The position numbers and the translations under genes were made by a program. This document shows, piece by piece, positions 1 to 8,516 of a stretch of 64,000 bases of DNA. Source of the stretch: Skermanella sp. TT6 (lineage in GTDB: Bacteria; Pseudomonadota; Alphaproteobacteria; Azospirillales; Azospirillaceae); the NCBI RefSeq assembly GCF_016653635.2, contig NZ_CP067420.1, forward strand, positions 2,391,501-2,455,500. The letters run 5' to 3'. How positions within the stretch are numbered: position 1 is the first letter of the stretch; every line of letters begins with the position of its first letter. The notes beneath the pieces are model-generated. The model was not told the DNA's origin. It made no database searches and saw nothing but the letters and a program-made list of their open reading frames with translations.

Positions 1-1343
1 AGCGGCTGGACCAGGAGGGCGGCGGGTCCGACCCGGAGCTCTTCGTCTATCCCGTCCAGAACGGCAGGGCCGCCGATCTCGCGACTGCGCTGGGGCAGAT
101 CTTCGGCGCCGAACCGACCGGGCAGCAGATCGGCGGCGTGGCGCCCGGGCTCCAGTCGCGCCAGCTCGCGCAGTCCAACCTGACCCGGCGCGGCCAGGGC
201 GGACTCTCCGGCCAGGGCGGGCTGGGCCAGGGAGGATTGGGGCAAGGCGGCTTGGGGCAAGGCGGTCTGGGGCAAGGCGGTCTGGGGCAGGGCGGCCAGG
301 GAGGGTTCGGCAGCGATCCCCTGGGCGGCGGCGGCATCGGCGGCCAGGGCGGCACGGGCTTCGACGGCGGGTTCGACGGCGGTGCCGGCGGGCAGGGCAG
401 CGGCTTCACGGCCGTGGCGGCACCGGGCCTGCGGATCATCGCCGACGACAGCCGCAACGCGCTGATCGTCCAGGGCACCCGCCAGCAATACCGCCGCATC
501 GAGAACGCGCTCCGCCAGCTCGACACCCAGCCGCTCCAGGTGCTGATCGAGGCGACCATAGCCGAGGTGACCCTCAACGATACGCTCCAGTACGGCCTCC
601 AGTGGTTCTTCAACAGCGGCAACTTCCAGGCACTGTTGAGCCAGAGCGCGAGCGCCACGCCGCAGCCCGCCCTTCCGGGCTTCGCCGTCGCCTTCAACAC
701 GCCGGACGCGCGGGTCGTCCTGCGCGCGCTGGAATCGGTCACCGACGTGCGGGTGATCTCGTCGCCCCAGGTCCTGGCGCTGACCAACCAGACCGCGCTG
801 CTGCAGGTCGGCGACAGCGTGCCGATCCCCGTCCAGCAGGCGGTCAGCGTCGTCAATCCCGACGCGCCGATCGTCAATTCGGTCCAGTACGTCGATACCG
901 GCGTCACGCTCCAGGTGATCCCGCGGGTCAACGAGGGCGGCATGGTCAGGATGGAGATCGAGCAGAACGTCTCCGAGGCGACGGTGACCACCACGTCAGA
1001 GATCGATGCCCCGACCATCGCCCAGCGCAGGATCGCCAGCACGGTGGCGGTCAGGAGCGGCGAGACGATCGGCCTGGGCGGCCTGATCCGCGACGGCTCC
1101 ACCGCCGGCATGGACGGCGTCCCCTACCTGTCCAGGCTGCCGATCGTCGGCCCCCTGTTCGGAACCCGGGCGACCGACGTCAGGCGCACCGAACTGCTGA
1201 TCCTGCTGCGCCCCCGGATCGTCCAGTCGACCCAGGACGCGCGCGACATGACCAACGAACTGCGGGCACGGATGCAGGCTTTGCTGCCGGTCGTCCATCG
1301 GGAGCCTATCCAGGGCACCCGGCAAGGGCTTCCGGTCCAGTGA
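1..1343 (+). CDS. gspD: Type II secretion secretin GspD, 3' portion
   Basis: This is the C-terminal 446 residues of the outer-membrane secretin of the general secretory pathway; the reading frame is open at the window edge (first full codon at base 3), so the N-terminus lies upstream. The visible part starts in a ring-building N-domain (LFVYPVQNGRAADLA), passes through a Gly/Gln-rich linker, then a second N-domain (RLIVQG-like stretch around bases 430-540) and the secretin domain with the conserved end VPYLSRLPIVGPLFG followed by LLILLRPRIV. The secretin multimer forms the exit channel for folded periplasmic proteins. gspK follows on the same strand after about 120 bases. No lipoprotein or S-domain pilotin region can be recognised at the end. 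Family assignment is secure. Confidence 0.93.
   Translation, partial: RLDQEGGGSDPELFVYPVQNGRAADLATALGQIFGAEPTGQQIGGVAPGLQSRQLAQSNLTRRGQGGLSGQGGLGQGGLGQGGLGQGGLGQGGLGQGGQGGFGSDPLGGGGIGGQGGTGFDGGFDGGAGGQGSGFTAVAAPGLRIIADDSRNALIVQGTRQQYRRIENALRQLDTQPLQVLIEATIAEVTLNDTLQYGLQWFFNSGNFQALLSQSASATPQPALPGFAVAFNTPDARVVLRALESVTDVRVISSPQVLALTNQTALLQVGDSVPIPVQQAVSVVNPDAPIVNSVQYVDTGVTLQVIPRVNEGGMVRMEIEQNVSEATVTTTSEIDAPTIAQRRIASTVAVRSGETIGLGGLIRDGSTAGMDGVPYLSRLPIVGPLFGTRATDVRRTELLILLRPRIVQSTQDARDMTNELRARMQALLPVVHREPIQGTRQGLPVQ
192..308 (+). repeat. In-frame GQGGL pentapeptide tandem repeat in gspD
   Basis: Fifteen-base units encode six copies of Gly-Gln-Gly-Gly-Leu (at 192, 210, 225, 240, 255 and 270), then GQGGQGGF. 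The second unit is separated from the first by one serine codon. Synonymous codons differ between the early copies, whereas the copies at 255 and 270 are identical, as expected of recent slippage or unequal exchange. Gly-rich linkers between N-domains occur in secretins, but this regular pentapeptide array is a local feature. Confidence 0.85.
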
Positions 1344-1467
1344 AGCGCCCCGGGTCATCAGGACGGATTATCACGCCTGCCGCCGGATGAAGGGTCCGGG
1401 ACGAATTCGCCATGGCCGAACGACGGCCGGTACGTCAGGATCCCGTCGGCATCGTCGAGGCAACGCT

Positions 1468-2295
1468 ATGCGCAGACCCGGTTTCGCCCTGATCGCGGTA
1501 TTCTGGATCGTCATGGTGGTCGGGCTGTTCACCGCGATCGTGGCGTCTCGGACCGGCTTCGACATCGATCGCAGCCGGTGGGCGCTGGATATGGGCCGGG
1601 TCCGGGCCGCCGCCGACGGCGCCGTGGAGGAAGCGGCGTTCCGGATGGTGGAACGCCTCGGTTCGGGGCAGCCGGTGACCGACCTCGCCGGTGTCCAGGA
1701 ACTGGACCTGCGCATCGACGACATCCCGGTTCATGTGACGATCCAGGACGAGGACGGCAAGATCGACCTCAACGGCGCTCAGCCCGAACTGCTGGCGCTC
1801 CTGTTCGAGGCCCTGGCACGGGACAACCCCGACCTCCCCGTCGGCGATCCCGTGGCGCTTTCCGAACGCATCGCCGACTTCCGCGACATCGACAATCTGC
1901 GCCGGCCCAACGGAGCCGAGGATCCGGAATATGCCGCGGCCGGACTGGCGGCGGGTGCCAAGGACAGCGTCTTCGACACGGTGGGCGAACTGGAACAGGT
2001 CCTCGGCATGACGCCGGAACTGGCCGCCGCGGCGGCGCCGTTCCTGACGGTGCACAGCGGACGGGCGCAGTTCGATCCGGTCGTCAGCCCGCCGGGGCTT
2101 CAGCGGCTGGGCAGCGCCGTGGAGGCTGCCGGGCTTCTCAGCGGGATGGCGCCCTCGCGGCGGCGCATGTTCTCGGTGACGGCCGAGGCGGCGCTGCCCG
2201 GCGGGATCAGGCTGACGCGCGCGGCATCCTTCAGGATAACCGGCGACATGCGCCAGCCCGTCGCGTGGTACGGCTGGCGTTCCATGGACGGTTAG
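1468..2295 (+). CDS. gspK: Type II secretion minor pseudopilin GspK
   Basis: A 275-residue minor pseudopilin that, in the family, caps the tip of the pseudopilus together with GspI and GspJ. The prepilin motif RRPG-FALIAVFWIVMVVG lies at the very N-terminus, and it lacks Glu at position +5 of the mature protein, which is typical of GspK. The body carries the GspK alpha-domain features IQDEDGKIDLN and a helical region with LADFRDIDN-like and FDTVGELEQVLGM motifs. The start at 1468 is chosen because a GAGG ribosome site sits 7 bases ahead and the prepilin leader then has normal length; the in-frame upstream ATG at 1387 would add an implausible Arg-rich leader. It converges with gspJ, leaving only three bases between the stops. 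Confidence 0.85.
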   Translation: MRRPGFALIAVFWIVMVVGLFTAIVASRTGFDIDRSRWALDMGRVRAAADGAVEEAAFRMVERLGSGQPVTDLAGVQELDLRIDDIPVHVTIQDEDGKIDLNGAQPELLALLFEALARDNPDLPVGDPVALSERIADFRDIDNLRRPNGAEDPEYAAAGLAAGAKDSVFDTVGELEQVLGMTPELAAAAAPFLTVHSGRAQFDPVVSPPGLQRLGSAVEAAGLLSGMAPSRRRMFSVTAEAALPGGIRLTRAASFRITGDMRQPVAWYGWRSMDG

Positions 2296-2298
2296 CCG

Positions 2299-2850
2299 TC
2301 AGCGATTGCGCGGAGCCACGACGATCGGCGGCCACTCCTGGGCGGGACCGCCGCTTACGCTCAACTCGACCAGATCGGGCAGGCGCTGGCCGGCCGGCCA
2401 GGCGTTCCGCCACCCGCCGGTGCTGTCCCAATAGCGGAACGAGACCCGCTCGACGCCTTCCAGGATCAACCGTTCGTTTCCCTGCTGCTCGCCGTCGAAG
2501 CGGAGCGGCTGCCATCGCGCAAGCAGGCCGCCGGGCGCTCCGCCCAAGGTGACGACGTTCGGCCCGGCGACGCCGAAGCGTTGTGGAAGGACGGTCACGA
2601 ATCGGAGCGAAGCCTGGTCTCCGGCGAAGATCAGCGGCGCGCGGTCGCGTCGGTCCGACCGGATGGGCAGGGCCGTTTCCAGCCAGTCGGCGATCTGGCG
2701 ATGCGTCAGGAACATATGGCCGCCGTCGCCCCGGGGCGCGGCGGCGCGGGCCGCCAGGGCGATCACCTGTTGGCCGGCAACCATGATGAAGGCGATGAGC
2801 GTCATCGCCACCAGCATCTCCAGGAGCGTGAATCCGGGGCGGCGGGTCAT
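2299..2850 (-). CDS. gspJ: Type II secretion minor pseudopilin GspJ
   Basis: A 183-residue pseudopilin with a short leader MTRRPG, cleavage before FTLLEMLVAM and Glu at mature position 5. The remainder has the GspJ pattern: a DWLETALP segment, RLILEGVERVSFRYWDS and a C-terminal strand reading LPDLVELSVSG. In the family it joins GspI and GspK at the pseudopilus tip in the inner membrane and periplasm. Its ATG overlaps the gspI stop (ATGA), so translation is probably coupled. Last gene of the minus-strand pseudopilin operon gspG-gspH-gspI-gspJ. Confidence 0.85.
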   Translation of the reverse strand: MTRRPGFTLLEMLVAMTLIAFIMVAGQQVIALAARAAAPRGDGGHMFLTHRQIADWLETALPIRSDRRDRAPLIFAGDQASLRFVTVLPQRFGVAGPNVVTLGGAPGGLLARWQPLRFDGEQQGNERLILEGVERVSFRYWDSTGGWRNAWPAGQRLPDLVELSVSGGPAQEWPPIVVAPRNR

Positions 2851-3281
2851 CTCGTCTCTCCCGGCATCATCCGGCGGGTCACCATCGAGATGTTCCTGCT
2901 GCCCCGCATGGACAGCCAGGACACTTCCACCCGGACATCGGCGATGCCGGCGGTGTTACGTCCGGTGGCGTCGCTCAGCGCCCGCAGGCAGCAAGTCTCG
3001 ATGCGCCAGGAGAACCCATCGGGGCTGGTGCCGTCGAGGGGCGTTCCGGACGGCATCGGAATGGTCCGCCCCACCTCGGTCAGGAGCCTCTCCGCCAGCA
3101 TCACCGCTTCCTCCGTGCGTTCGGCGCGTTCGGACGCCAGGCTTCCGAAGGAAAGTCGCGGCAGCATGGCACCCAAGGCGATGCCCAGGATCGCAAGCGC
3201 GACGAGCACCTCGATCAGGCTGAATCCGGGGCGCCGCCCAGGGGGCCGGGGCTGTCGGCGGACGGACGGCGCCTCAGTCAT
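2847..3281 (-). CDS. gspI: Type II secretion minor pseudopilin GspI
   Basis: A 144-residue minor pseudopilin. A basic leader of about 18 residues (RRQPRPPGRRPG) is followed by FSLIEVLVALAILGIALG, the prepilin peptidase site with Glu at +5 and a hydrophobic spine. Downstream AERLLTEVG and the short beta-rich end fit GspI, which nucleates the tip complex with GspJ and GspK. It overlaps gspH by 8 bases and gspJ by 4, indicating one transcript. A pair of adjacent cysteines (ETCCLRA) near residue 97 could form a disulphide, as seen in some pseudopilins. Confidence 0.85.
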   Translation of the reverse strand: MTEAPSVRRQPRPPGRRPGFSLIEVLVALAILGIALGAMLPRLSFGSLASERAERTEEAVMLAERLLTEVGRTIPMPSGTPLDGTSPDGFSWRIETCCLRALSDATGRNTAGIADVRVEVSWLSMRGSRNISMVTRRMMPGETR

Positions 3282-3723
3282 CGACCTGGATCCTGCCGCT
3301 CAGCCAGTCCGCCGCGATCCGCGCCTGCCCGCCCCTGGCGCTGGGCAGATCCAGGAGGACCGTCCCGCCCGAGGAGCCCCCGTCGGGATAGAAACGGATC
3401 GCGGCCGTCGCGGCGTCGCCCGGCGCGCCGCCGTCGATGCCGAGGACTTGGACACCGGAACCGGGCAGGCGGCCTCCTTTTCCGCCGGGCTGGACCCGCC
3501 ATTCCCGGGCCTTCAGGTCGAACTGCACTTCGACCGGGCTTCGCGTCGCCGTCGCCATGTAGCGGGCGCGGGACATCGCCGATCCCAGTTCCCGGACGGC
3601 GGCCCTTTCCCTGGCCCCCTCTGCCCAGGCGCCCCCCAGGCGCGGAGCCGCCAGCATCGCCAGCCCGGCTATCGTCATGACGACGAGCAGTTCGAGCAGG
3701 GTGAAACCGGCGGATCGCTTCAT
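3274..3723 (-). CDS. gspH: Type II secretion minor pseudopilin GspH
   Basis: A 149-residue pseudopilin with leader MKRSAG and mature start FTLLELLVVMTIAGLAML. The middle holds the GspH-type helix (RAAVRELGSAMSRARYMA) and strands ending in RIRFYPDG-like AAIRFYPDGGSSGG, typical of the GspH/FimT domain. It follows gspG with a 31-base gap and overlaps gspI. Role in the family: a minor subunit below the pseudopilus tip. Confidence 0.85.
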   Translation of the reverse strand: MKRSAGFTLLELLVVMTIAGLAMLAAPRLGGAWAEGARERAAVRELGSAMSRARYMATATRSPVEVQFDLKAREWRVQPGGKGGRLPGSGVQVLGIDGGAPGDAATAAIRFYPDGGSSGGTVLLDLPSARGGQARIAADWLSGRIQVDD

Positions 3724-3754
3724 GATCGGATCGGGACGCGGGCCGGTGACCGGA

Positions 3755-4261
3755 TCACCAGCTGCCCAGGTCCTGGTTCTCCCCGGTGCCGCCGACCGCC
3801 TTGTCCGCGCCCAGCGTGAACACCTCGACCTCGGCGCGTTCTCCCGGAGTCCGGTATTTGTATTCCTGACCCCAGGGATCCTTGATCATGTCGGCCTTCC
3901 GCAGATAGGGGCCGTTCCAGCGCTGCGCGCTTGACGGACGCTCGACCAGGGCCTTCAAGCCGTCCTGCTGGGACGGATAGCTTCCCGTATCCAGCCGGTA
4001 CATGTCGAGAGTAGTCGACAGATTCTGGATCTGCAACTTGGCGGCATCCACCTTGGCCCCGCTGAGATAACGCGCGACCGCCGGTGCGGTGACCGAGGCC
4101 AGAAGCCCCAGGATGACGAGCACGACCAGCAGCTCCAGGAGGGTGAAGCCGGCGGCCGCGGACGGACGCTTGCGATCGCCCGTCCGGCGTTCGGGTATCC
4201 GGCGTCCGGCAATCGGACGGATTGCTTTCAGGCTATGAGCCCCTTGGCGGGAATTCCCCAT
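3755..4261 (-). CDS. gspG: Type II secretion major pseudopilin GspG
   Basis: A 168-residue major pseudopilin, the main subunit of the T2SS piston. The prepilin site is AAAG-FTLLELLVVLVILGLLASV, followed by the GspG hallmarks LDMYRLDTGSYPS, DGLKALV, WNGPYL, DPWGQEYKYR and a C-terminal GENQDLGSW similar to the calcium loop of GspG proteins. The start at 4261 is favoured by a strong GGAGGAA site 4 bases upstream; it gives a leader of about 40 residues, longer than usual. An upstream in-frame start near 4450 would overlap the next gene and is unlikely. First gene of the minus-strand gspGHIJ unit. Confidence 0.88.
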   Translation of the reverse strand: MGNSRQGAHSLKAIRPIAGRRIPERRTGDRKRPSAAAGFTLLELLVVLVILGLLASVTAPAVARYLSGAKVDAAKLQIQNLSTTLDMYRLDTGSYPSQQDGLKALVERPSSAQRWNGPYLRKADMIKDPWGQEYKYRTPGERAEVEVFTLGADKAVGGTGENQDLGSW

Positions 4262-4388
4262 GACTTCCTCCAGCTTTTGACCAGGCGATGCCCTCGATGC
4301 GATGACGATCCCGCCGGTGGCGTATTCCGTCGGCCGGACCGTTTCCGCCGTGATGCCACAAAATAGAACGGAAACTCGAATTCGTTTA

Positions 4389-4802
4389 TCAGGCATCCTG
4401 GAAGTGATGCCTGACCTCCTGCGTAAGTCGGTCGAGTTCGGTCGAAGCAAGGGCGCCTACTACAATGCATAGGTACCCGCTATTGTCCTGTGCAGCAACC
4501 TTCAGCCCCTTCGCCGGATCGTACTGGACAGGATCGCTCGCGGTCTGGTCGGACTTGGTGATGCACAGCGCCGTCGGCTGATCGGCTTCCGCCAGATGTT
4601 CTGTTTCCGCCGCGTAAACGGCATGGAACGCCGGGACGTCGGCCAAGAAGTCGCCACGCCCGCCGTGCGACGGATACGCGGAGAGACCGGTGCCGATGAC
4701 GAGAGCGACCATGGCGGCGTCCACGGCCAAAACTGTCTCTAGGGGCAATTCCTCGTCGACATAGGCGACGAGGATGTCATTTGTAAGTTCTATCATGGAC
4801 AT
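4389..4802 (-). CDS. Small anti-sigma-factor-like membrane protein
   Basis: A 137-residue protein of uncertain function. The N-terminus (TNDILVAYVDEELPLE) resembles the DDLHAYVDGEL start of transmembrane anti-sigma factors. A hydrophobic segment (AAMVALVIGTGLSAYP, about residues 30-46) could span the membrane, and AFHAVYAAETEHL resembles the AAHAVYAAEVRHP element found after the membrane segment of those proteins. The cytosolic part before the membrane span is much shorter than usual, and no sigma factor gene lies next to it, so it may be a shortened relic. The start at 4802 is chosen by similarity; an in-frame ATG at 4838 has no better ribosome site. Assignment is tentative. Confidence 0.45.
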   Translation of the reverse strand: MSMIELTNDILVAYVDEELPLETVLAVDAAMVALVIGTGLSAYPSHGGRGDFLADVPAFHAVYAAETEHLAEADQPTALCITKSDQTASDPVQYDPAKGLKVAAQDNSGYLCIVVGALASTELDRLTQEVRHHFQDA

Positions 4803-5075
4803 CCCGTACGCAGGGACACCGCAGAGAGCCAATCCCATAAGATAGCCGCAGCTTGGCGGTCAGCCGGTCCCCCCATGGTCGCCGTTTCAGGCGATGCTCG
4901 CACTCGATATTCGCTCATGCGCTCAGAAAGGATGTCGGATTCTTTAGGGGGTCAGCCAACATTGCCCACAGGGGTACAGGCCCTGGCTGAACCGGATTGC
5001 GTCGTGCTCGCACTCGACCTCGTCTCTTCCTTCACGATCGACGAACGTCGGCATCGTTCCGGTGCCGGAGCCGAG

Positions 5076-5996
5076 TCACGCCAACCAGTGGTCGACCGGC
5101 TTCAGCGGTGGCGGCAGTTCGGTTTCGCCCAACGCGGTCAGCAGGTCGATCTCGACCCGCCGGCACATCGCCTCGAGGGGGAGATCGTTCGCCAGGAAGC
5201 CGAACGGCTCCTCGATCTCGTCCCCGATCGCATCGAGCCCGAAGAAGGTGTAGGAGACCAGCCCGACGACGAAGGGAGTCATGAAGCCGGTCGTATCCTG
5301 AAGCCCGAAGGGCAGGGCGAAGCAGTACAGGTAAGCGGTCCGATGGAGCAGCAGGGTATAGGAGAACGGTAGAGGCGTGTGCCGGATGCGTTCGCAGCCC
5401 GCCTGGACGCCCGCCAGGACGGTCAGGTTCTGCTCCAGCTGCGCCACCAGCATGGGGTCCAGGCGGCCTGCCGCGCCGAGTGCTGCGGCGTCCCGGCTGA
5501 GGAGGTGCAGGAGGTGGTCCGGGCCGTTGGCCGACGACGCCATGGACCGGGCGTCCGCCTCGGGCAGGTAGCGCCTGCTCTGGTCGTCGCGGGTTCCGCG
5601 CAGATGGTGCTTCAGGGCATATGCGAATGCGATCAGCCGCCGGACCATGATCCGGGTCTTCTCGCCTTCCTGCCCTGTTGGCCGCGCATGGTTGACGACC
5701 AGCCGCGTCGCGGCGCGGGCGCTGATCAGCAGTTCGCCCCAGAGCTTGCGCCCTTCCCACCAGCGGTCATAGCTGGCGGTGTTGCGGAACCCGAGGAAGA
5801 TGGCGAGCGCCAGTCCGATGAGGCTGAACGGGATCGGGGTCAGCGTCACCTTGAGACTGAACAAGGTGCCGTGTGCCAGCGTCACCAGGATGGCCACGGC
5901 CACGGTGGAGAGTACCTGCCACTTTATGCGCGGGACAATCGACCCTTTCATGACGAAGAACAATCGAAGGGCCGACGGACGGTTGCGGACGATCAT
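5076..5996 (-). CDS. Bestrophin-family (YneE/UPF0187) ion channel
   Basis: A 306-residue inner-membrane protein of the bacterial bestrophin family, expected to form a pentameric channel for monovalent ions. The hallmark stretch is LGFRNTASYDRWWEGRK-LWGEL at about residues 65-85, preceded by two hydrophobic segments. Other family features are LPFGLQDTTGFMTP, FGLDAIGDEIEEPFG and the C-terminal LPLEAMCRRVEIDLL. The start at 5996 has a GAGG site 5 bases upstream; the open frame extends further upstream but without membrane-protein character. It stands alone between the pseudopilin region and the chemosensory operon. Confidence 0.8.
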   Translation of the reverse strand: MIVRNRPSALRLFFVMKGSIVPRIKWQVLSTVAVAILVTLAHGTLFSLKVTLTPIPFSLIGLALAIFLGFRNTASYDRWWEGRKLWGELLISARAATRLVVNHARPTGQEGEKTRIMVRRLIAFAYALKHHLRGTRDDQSRRYLPEADARSMASSANGPDHLLHLLSRDAAALGAAGRLDPMLVAQLEQNLTVLAGVQAGCERIRHTPLPFSYTLLLHRTAYLYCFALPFGLQDTTGFMTPFVVGLVSYTFFGLDAIGDEIEEPFGFLANDLPLEAMCRRVEIDLLTALGETELPPPLKPVDHWLA

Positions 5997-6064
5997 GACG
6001 GCCTCGTTGTTGCGGTCCTGATGAACAGTCCGCCATGGCCGTCGTTGCCGGGCGGGCCGACCGT

Positions 6065-7492
6065 TCAGGGAGCGCCGTCCTCCGGATCGGTGCAGGAGTG
6101 CTGGTGGCCGGAGACGGTGATGCGGAAGGTGGCGCCGCGGGCTACCGGCGGGATCTCCATCGTGCCGCCGATCTGGCGGGTCAGGGCCGTGACGATGCGC
6201 ATGCCGAGGGTCCGGGACTTGGCGGCATCGAAACCGGGGGGAAGCCCCGGCCCCTGGTCGCTCACCGTCAGGGCGTAACCATCCGGCCAGCATTCCAGGG
6301 TGATCTTGATGACGGCGGCATCGGCACCGCGATGCTTGATCGCGTTGGTGATCAGCTCGTTGGTGATCAGGCCGAGCGGGGCGGCGTGATCGATGCTGAC
6401 CTCCAGCGGCTCGGTCGCCAAGTCGATGTCGCAGACGCGCTCGCCCGACGCCTTGATCAGGTCGTCGCGCATCTCGTTGAGGAAGGCCGCGAAGTCCAGG
6501 GTGCGGAACCTGTCGGTCTGATAGAGACGGTGGTGAACCCGTGCGACCGCGGAAATCCGGTCGGAGGCTTCCCTGAGCAGCGAGCGCGCGGACTGGTCGA
6601 CGAGGCTCGCCATCTGGAGGTTCAGCAGCCCGGATACCAGCTGCAGGCTGTTCTTGACCCGGTGGTTGATCTCCCGCAGGAGCACCGTCTTGTCGGCCAC
6701 GGCCTGTTCCAGCGCGTCCCGGACGCGTCGCCGCTCCGTGACGTCCCGCAGGATCCCGGTCACGAAGTTGCGGTTCTCGCTCTGCCAGCGGGCAAGCGAG
6801 AGCTCCAGGTTCAGCACCGTTCCGTCATGGCGCTCCACCGTCAGCTCGACCGGCTGCGCGGACGACTCCCGCAGCGCCAGGGCCGCCAGGTCGCGCGGCC
6901 ACGGGACATCCCCGCCGGGGGAGAGCAGATGGGTGATGTCCTTCCCGAGCGCGTCCTGGGAGGCCAGCCCGAAGGTGCGCTCCGCGGCCGAGTTCATCCA
7001 TTGCACCGTGCCTCCGGCATCGGTCGTGACGATGGCGTCCTGCGCCGTGTCCACGACCGCCCTGTACTTGGCGTCGCGCCTTTCGCGCAGCAGGCGTTCG
7101 CGCTCGACGGTCACCGTCACGTCCTTGACCTGGATGAGGCAGTGCCGGCCGGACTGCGAGGACAGGGGGCGTATGATCAGGTCGTGAAGCAGCGGCCGCC
7201 CGTCCGGCAGGTGCAGGGGAAGCAGCTTGGCGTGCAGCGAGTGGGTGAGGATGCTGGATGCTCCGGCGTCGAGCGCGTCGTTGATCGCGTCGCCGAACCG
7301 GGTGTCGAGCAGCGCCGGGAACGCGTCCCAGATGGATCGACCGATCAGGGTCGCCTGAGCCACGTCCGTGGCGCGTTCCATCCAAACGTTCCAGGTCAGG
7401 ACCCGATGGTCGCCGCCCAGGATGATGATTCCAGAATCGAGCGCATCCAGGACCAGGTCCTTGTGCTGGATGGAATCGGACGAGGGACTCAT
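6065..7492 (-). CDS. PAS-domain sensor histidine kinase (HisKA_2 type)
   Basis: A 475-residue soluble sensor kinase with two PAS regions (about residues 15-125 and 140-255), a HisKA_2 dimerisation domain with the phospho-acceptor in LLREINHRVKNSLQ (His277), and a C-terminal ATPase domain with LITNELITNAIKH and SDQGPGLPPGFD. No membrane segment is present, so the signal is probably cytosolic (redox, ligand or light); no cofactor site can be named from sequence. Its ATG overlaps the cheC stop (ATGA), placing it as the last gene of the cheY-cheC-kinase unit and suggesting that it feeds or reads the neighbouring receiver protein. No dedicated receiver is fused to it. Confidence 0.85.
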   Translation of the reverse strand: MSPSSDSIQHKDLVLDALDSGIIILGGDHRVLTWNVWMERATDVAQATLIGRSIWDAFPALLDTRFGDAINDALDAGASSILTHSLHAKLLPLHLPDGRPLLHDLIIRPLSSQSGRHCLIQVKDVTVTVERERLLRERRDAKYRAVVDTAQDAIVTTDAGGTVQWMNSAAERTFGLASQDALGKDITHLLSPGGDVPWPRDLAALALRESSAQPVELTVERHDGTVLNLELSLARWQSENRNFVTGILRDVTERRRVRDALEQAVADKTVLLREINHRVKNSLQLVSGLLNLQMASLVDQSARSLLREASDRISAVARVHHRLYQTDRFRTLDFAAFLNEMRDDLIKASGERVCDIDLATEPLEVSIDHAAPLGLITNELITNAIKHRGADAAVIKITLECWPDGYALTVSDQGPGLPPGFDAAKSRTLGMRIVTALTRQIGGTMEIPPVARGATFRITVSGHQHSCTDPEDGAP

Positions 7493-8136
7493 TCTTTGTC
7501 TTCGAAGCCGTCGATATAGTCGCCGATCAGCGACTTGATCGCGCTGAGCGACGGGAAATCCATGAAGAGGGCGATATAGCCGTTGATGTTGCGGGCGCGC
7601 ACCGCGAAATCGATCGTCAGGAACAGGACCATCTCGCCCGGGTCGTTGACGTTGCCTCCCAGGAGCACGACCTGGCTGCTGCCGCGCATCACGCGGGGAA
7701 GCGACATGTCGAGCGCCTGCTTGAGCATGTTGGCCATGACGACGAGGCATCCGTTCAGCACCACGTTGCCGACCTCGGCGAGCGCCTCCTGCTCCAGGTC
7801 CACGATCTCCTCGAGCGACAAGCCGTCGTCCAGGATGGTGCGGACAAGCTCCAGGCTCTTCGCCTCGGGAAAGATGAGCAGGGCCTGGCCGGAGAAGGAC
7901 CCCCGGAAGTTCTGCCCCACGGCGACCAGGCTGCTGTTCTCCCGGTGGGACAGCCAGCCGACGGCCTGGTCGCGGCTCATGATCTCGGTCCGGGGGACGG
8001 ACAGGTGGACCTGGTCCCTGACCATCCGGCTGAGGTTCTTGGCGGCCCTGCTGACGCCGATATTGATGATCTCCGTCAGCGCGTCGCGCTCCAGGTCGGT
8101 CAGCAGGATCCGGTCGCCGTCGAATTCCGGCGTCAT
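7489..8136 (-). CDS. cheC: CheC-like CheY-P phosphatase
   Basis: A 215-residue protein with two CheC-type helices: LTDLERDALTEIINIGVSR near the N-terminus and LEQEALAEVGNVVLNG at about residues 115-130, each holding the E-x3-N pattern used in the family to remove phosphate from CheY. Between and after them lie hydrophobic strands (SGQALLIFPE, VLFLTIDFAV). It overlaps the upstream cheY stop by 4 bases and the downstream kinase start by 4 bases, so the three are translationally coupled. The likely role is signal termination on the adjacent CheY. No CheD gene is visible in the window, although CheC often pairs with CheD. Confidence 0.8.
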   Translation of the reverse strand: MTPEFDGDRILLTDLERDALTEIINIGVSRAAKNLSRMVRDQVHLSVPRTEIMSRDQAVGWLSHRENSSLVAVGQNFRGSFSGQALLIFPEAKSLELVRTILDDGLSLEEIVDLEQEALAEVGNVVLNGCLVVMANMLKQALDMSLPRVMRGSSQVVLLGGNVNDPGEMVLFLTIDFAVRARNINGYIALFMDFPSLSAIKSLIGDYIDGFEDKE

Positions 8137-8516
8137 TTGCCGGCACGCCTTAGCTTCAGGGCGGCCCCGGACAGGAAAGCCGTCAGGGTGTCCTCGGTCA
8201 GCGGCTTCTCGACGAAGGCGGTGTCGAGTTCCCGCGCGCGGGCCAGGATCGCGTCCTGCGCATTGGCCGAGATGATCGCCATGGGCATGTCGGGGTCGGC
8301 GGCGCGCAATTCCTCGGCCAGGGACAGGCCGTCGCGGTCCGGCATGTTGAAGTCGATCAGGGCGATGTCGGCGCGCTTCTCCGCCAGGAAGCCGAGGGCT
8401 TCCTGCGCGTTGGCGGCCTCCGCGATCTGCCAGTCGGACCGGGTCTTCTCGAGGATGCGCTTGACGACCATGCGAGCCAGCTTGCTGTCATCCACAACCA
8501 AAACGGTTCGCGCCAT
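8133..8516 (-). CDS. cheY: CheY-like single-domain response regulator
   Basis: A 127-residue stand-alone receiver. Acidic pocket VVDDS (Asp9, Asp10), phospho-acceptor Asp55 in ALIDFNMPDRDG, switch residue Ser in AIISANA and Lys in FVEKPLT. There is no output domain, so the phosphorylated form must act by protein contact. A GGAG site is 10 bases before the ATG. It begins the cheY-cheC-kinase group, separated by 217 bases from the end of the cheA group, and may therefore have its own promoter. Confidence 0.88.
   Translation of the reverse strand: MARTVLVVDDSKLARMVVKRILEKTRSDWQIAEAANAQEALGFLAEKRADIALIDFNMPDRDGLSLAEELRAADPDMPMAIISANAQDAILARARELDTAFVEKPLTEDTLTAFLSGAALKLRRAGK

Noticed and set aside
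192-308. Tandem repeat considered as a CRISPR-like array
   Set aside because: Units are 15 bases, contiguous without spacers, and in frame with gspD; they encode a peptide linker.
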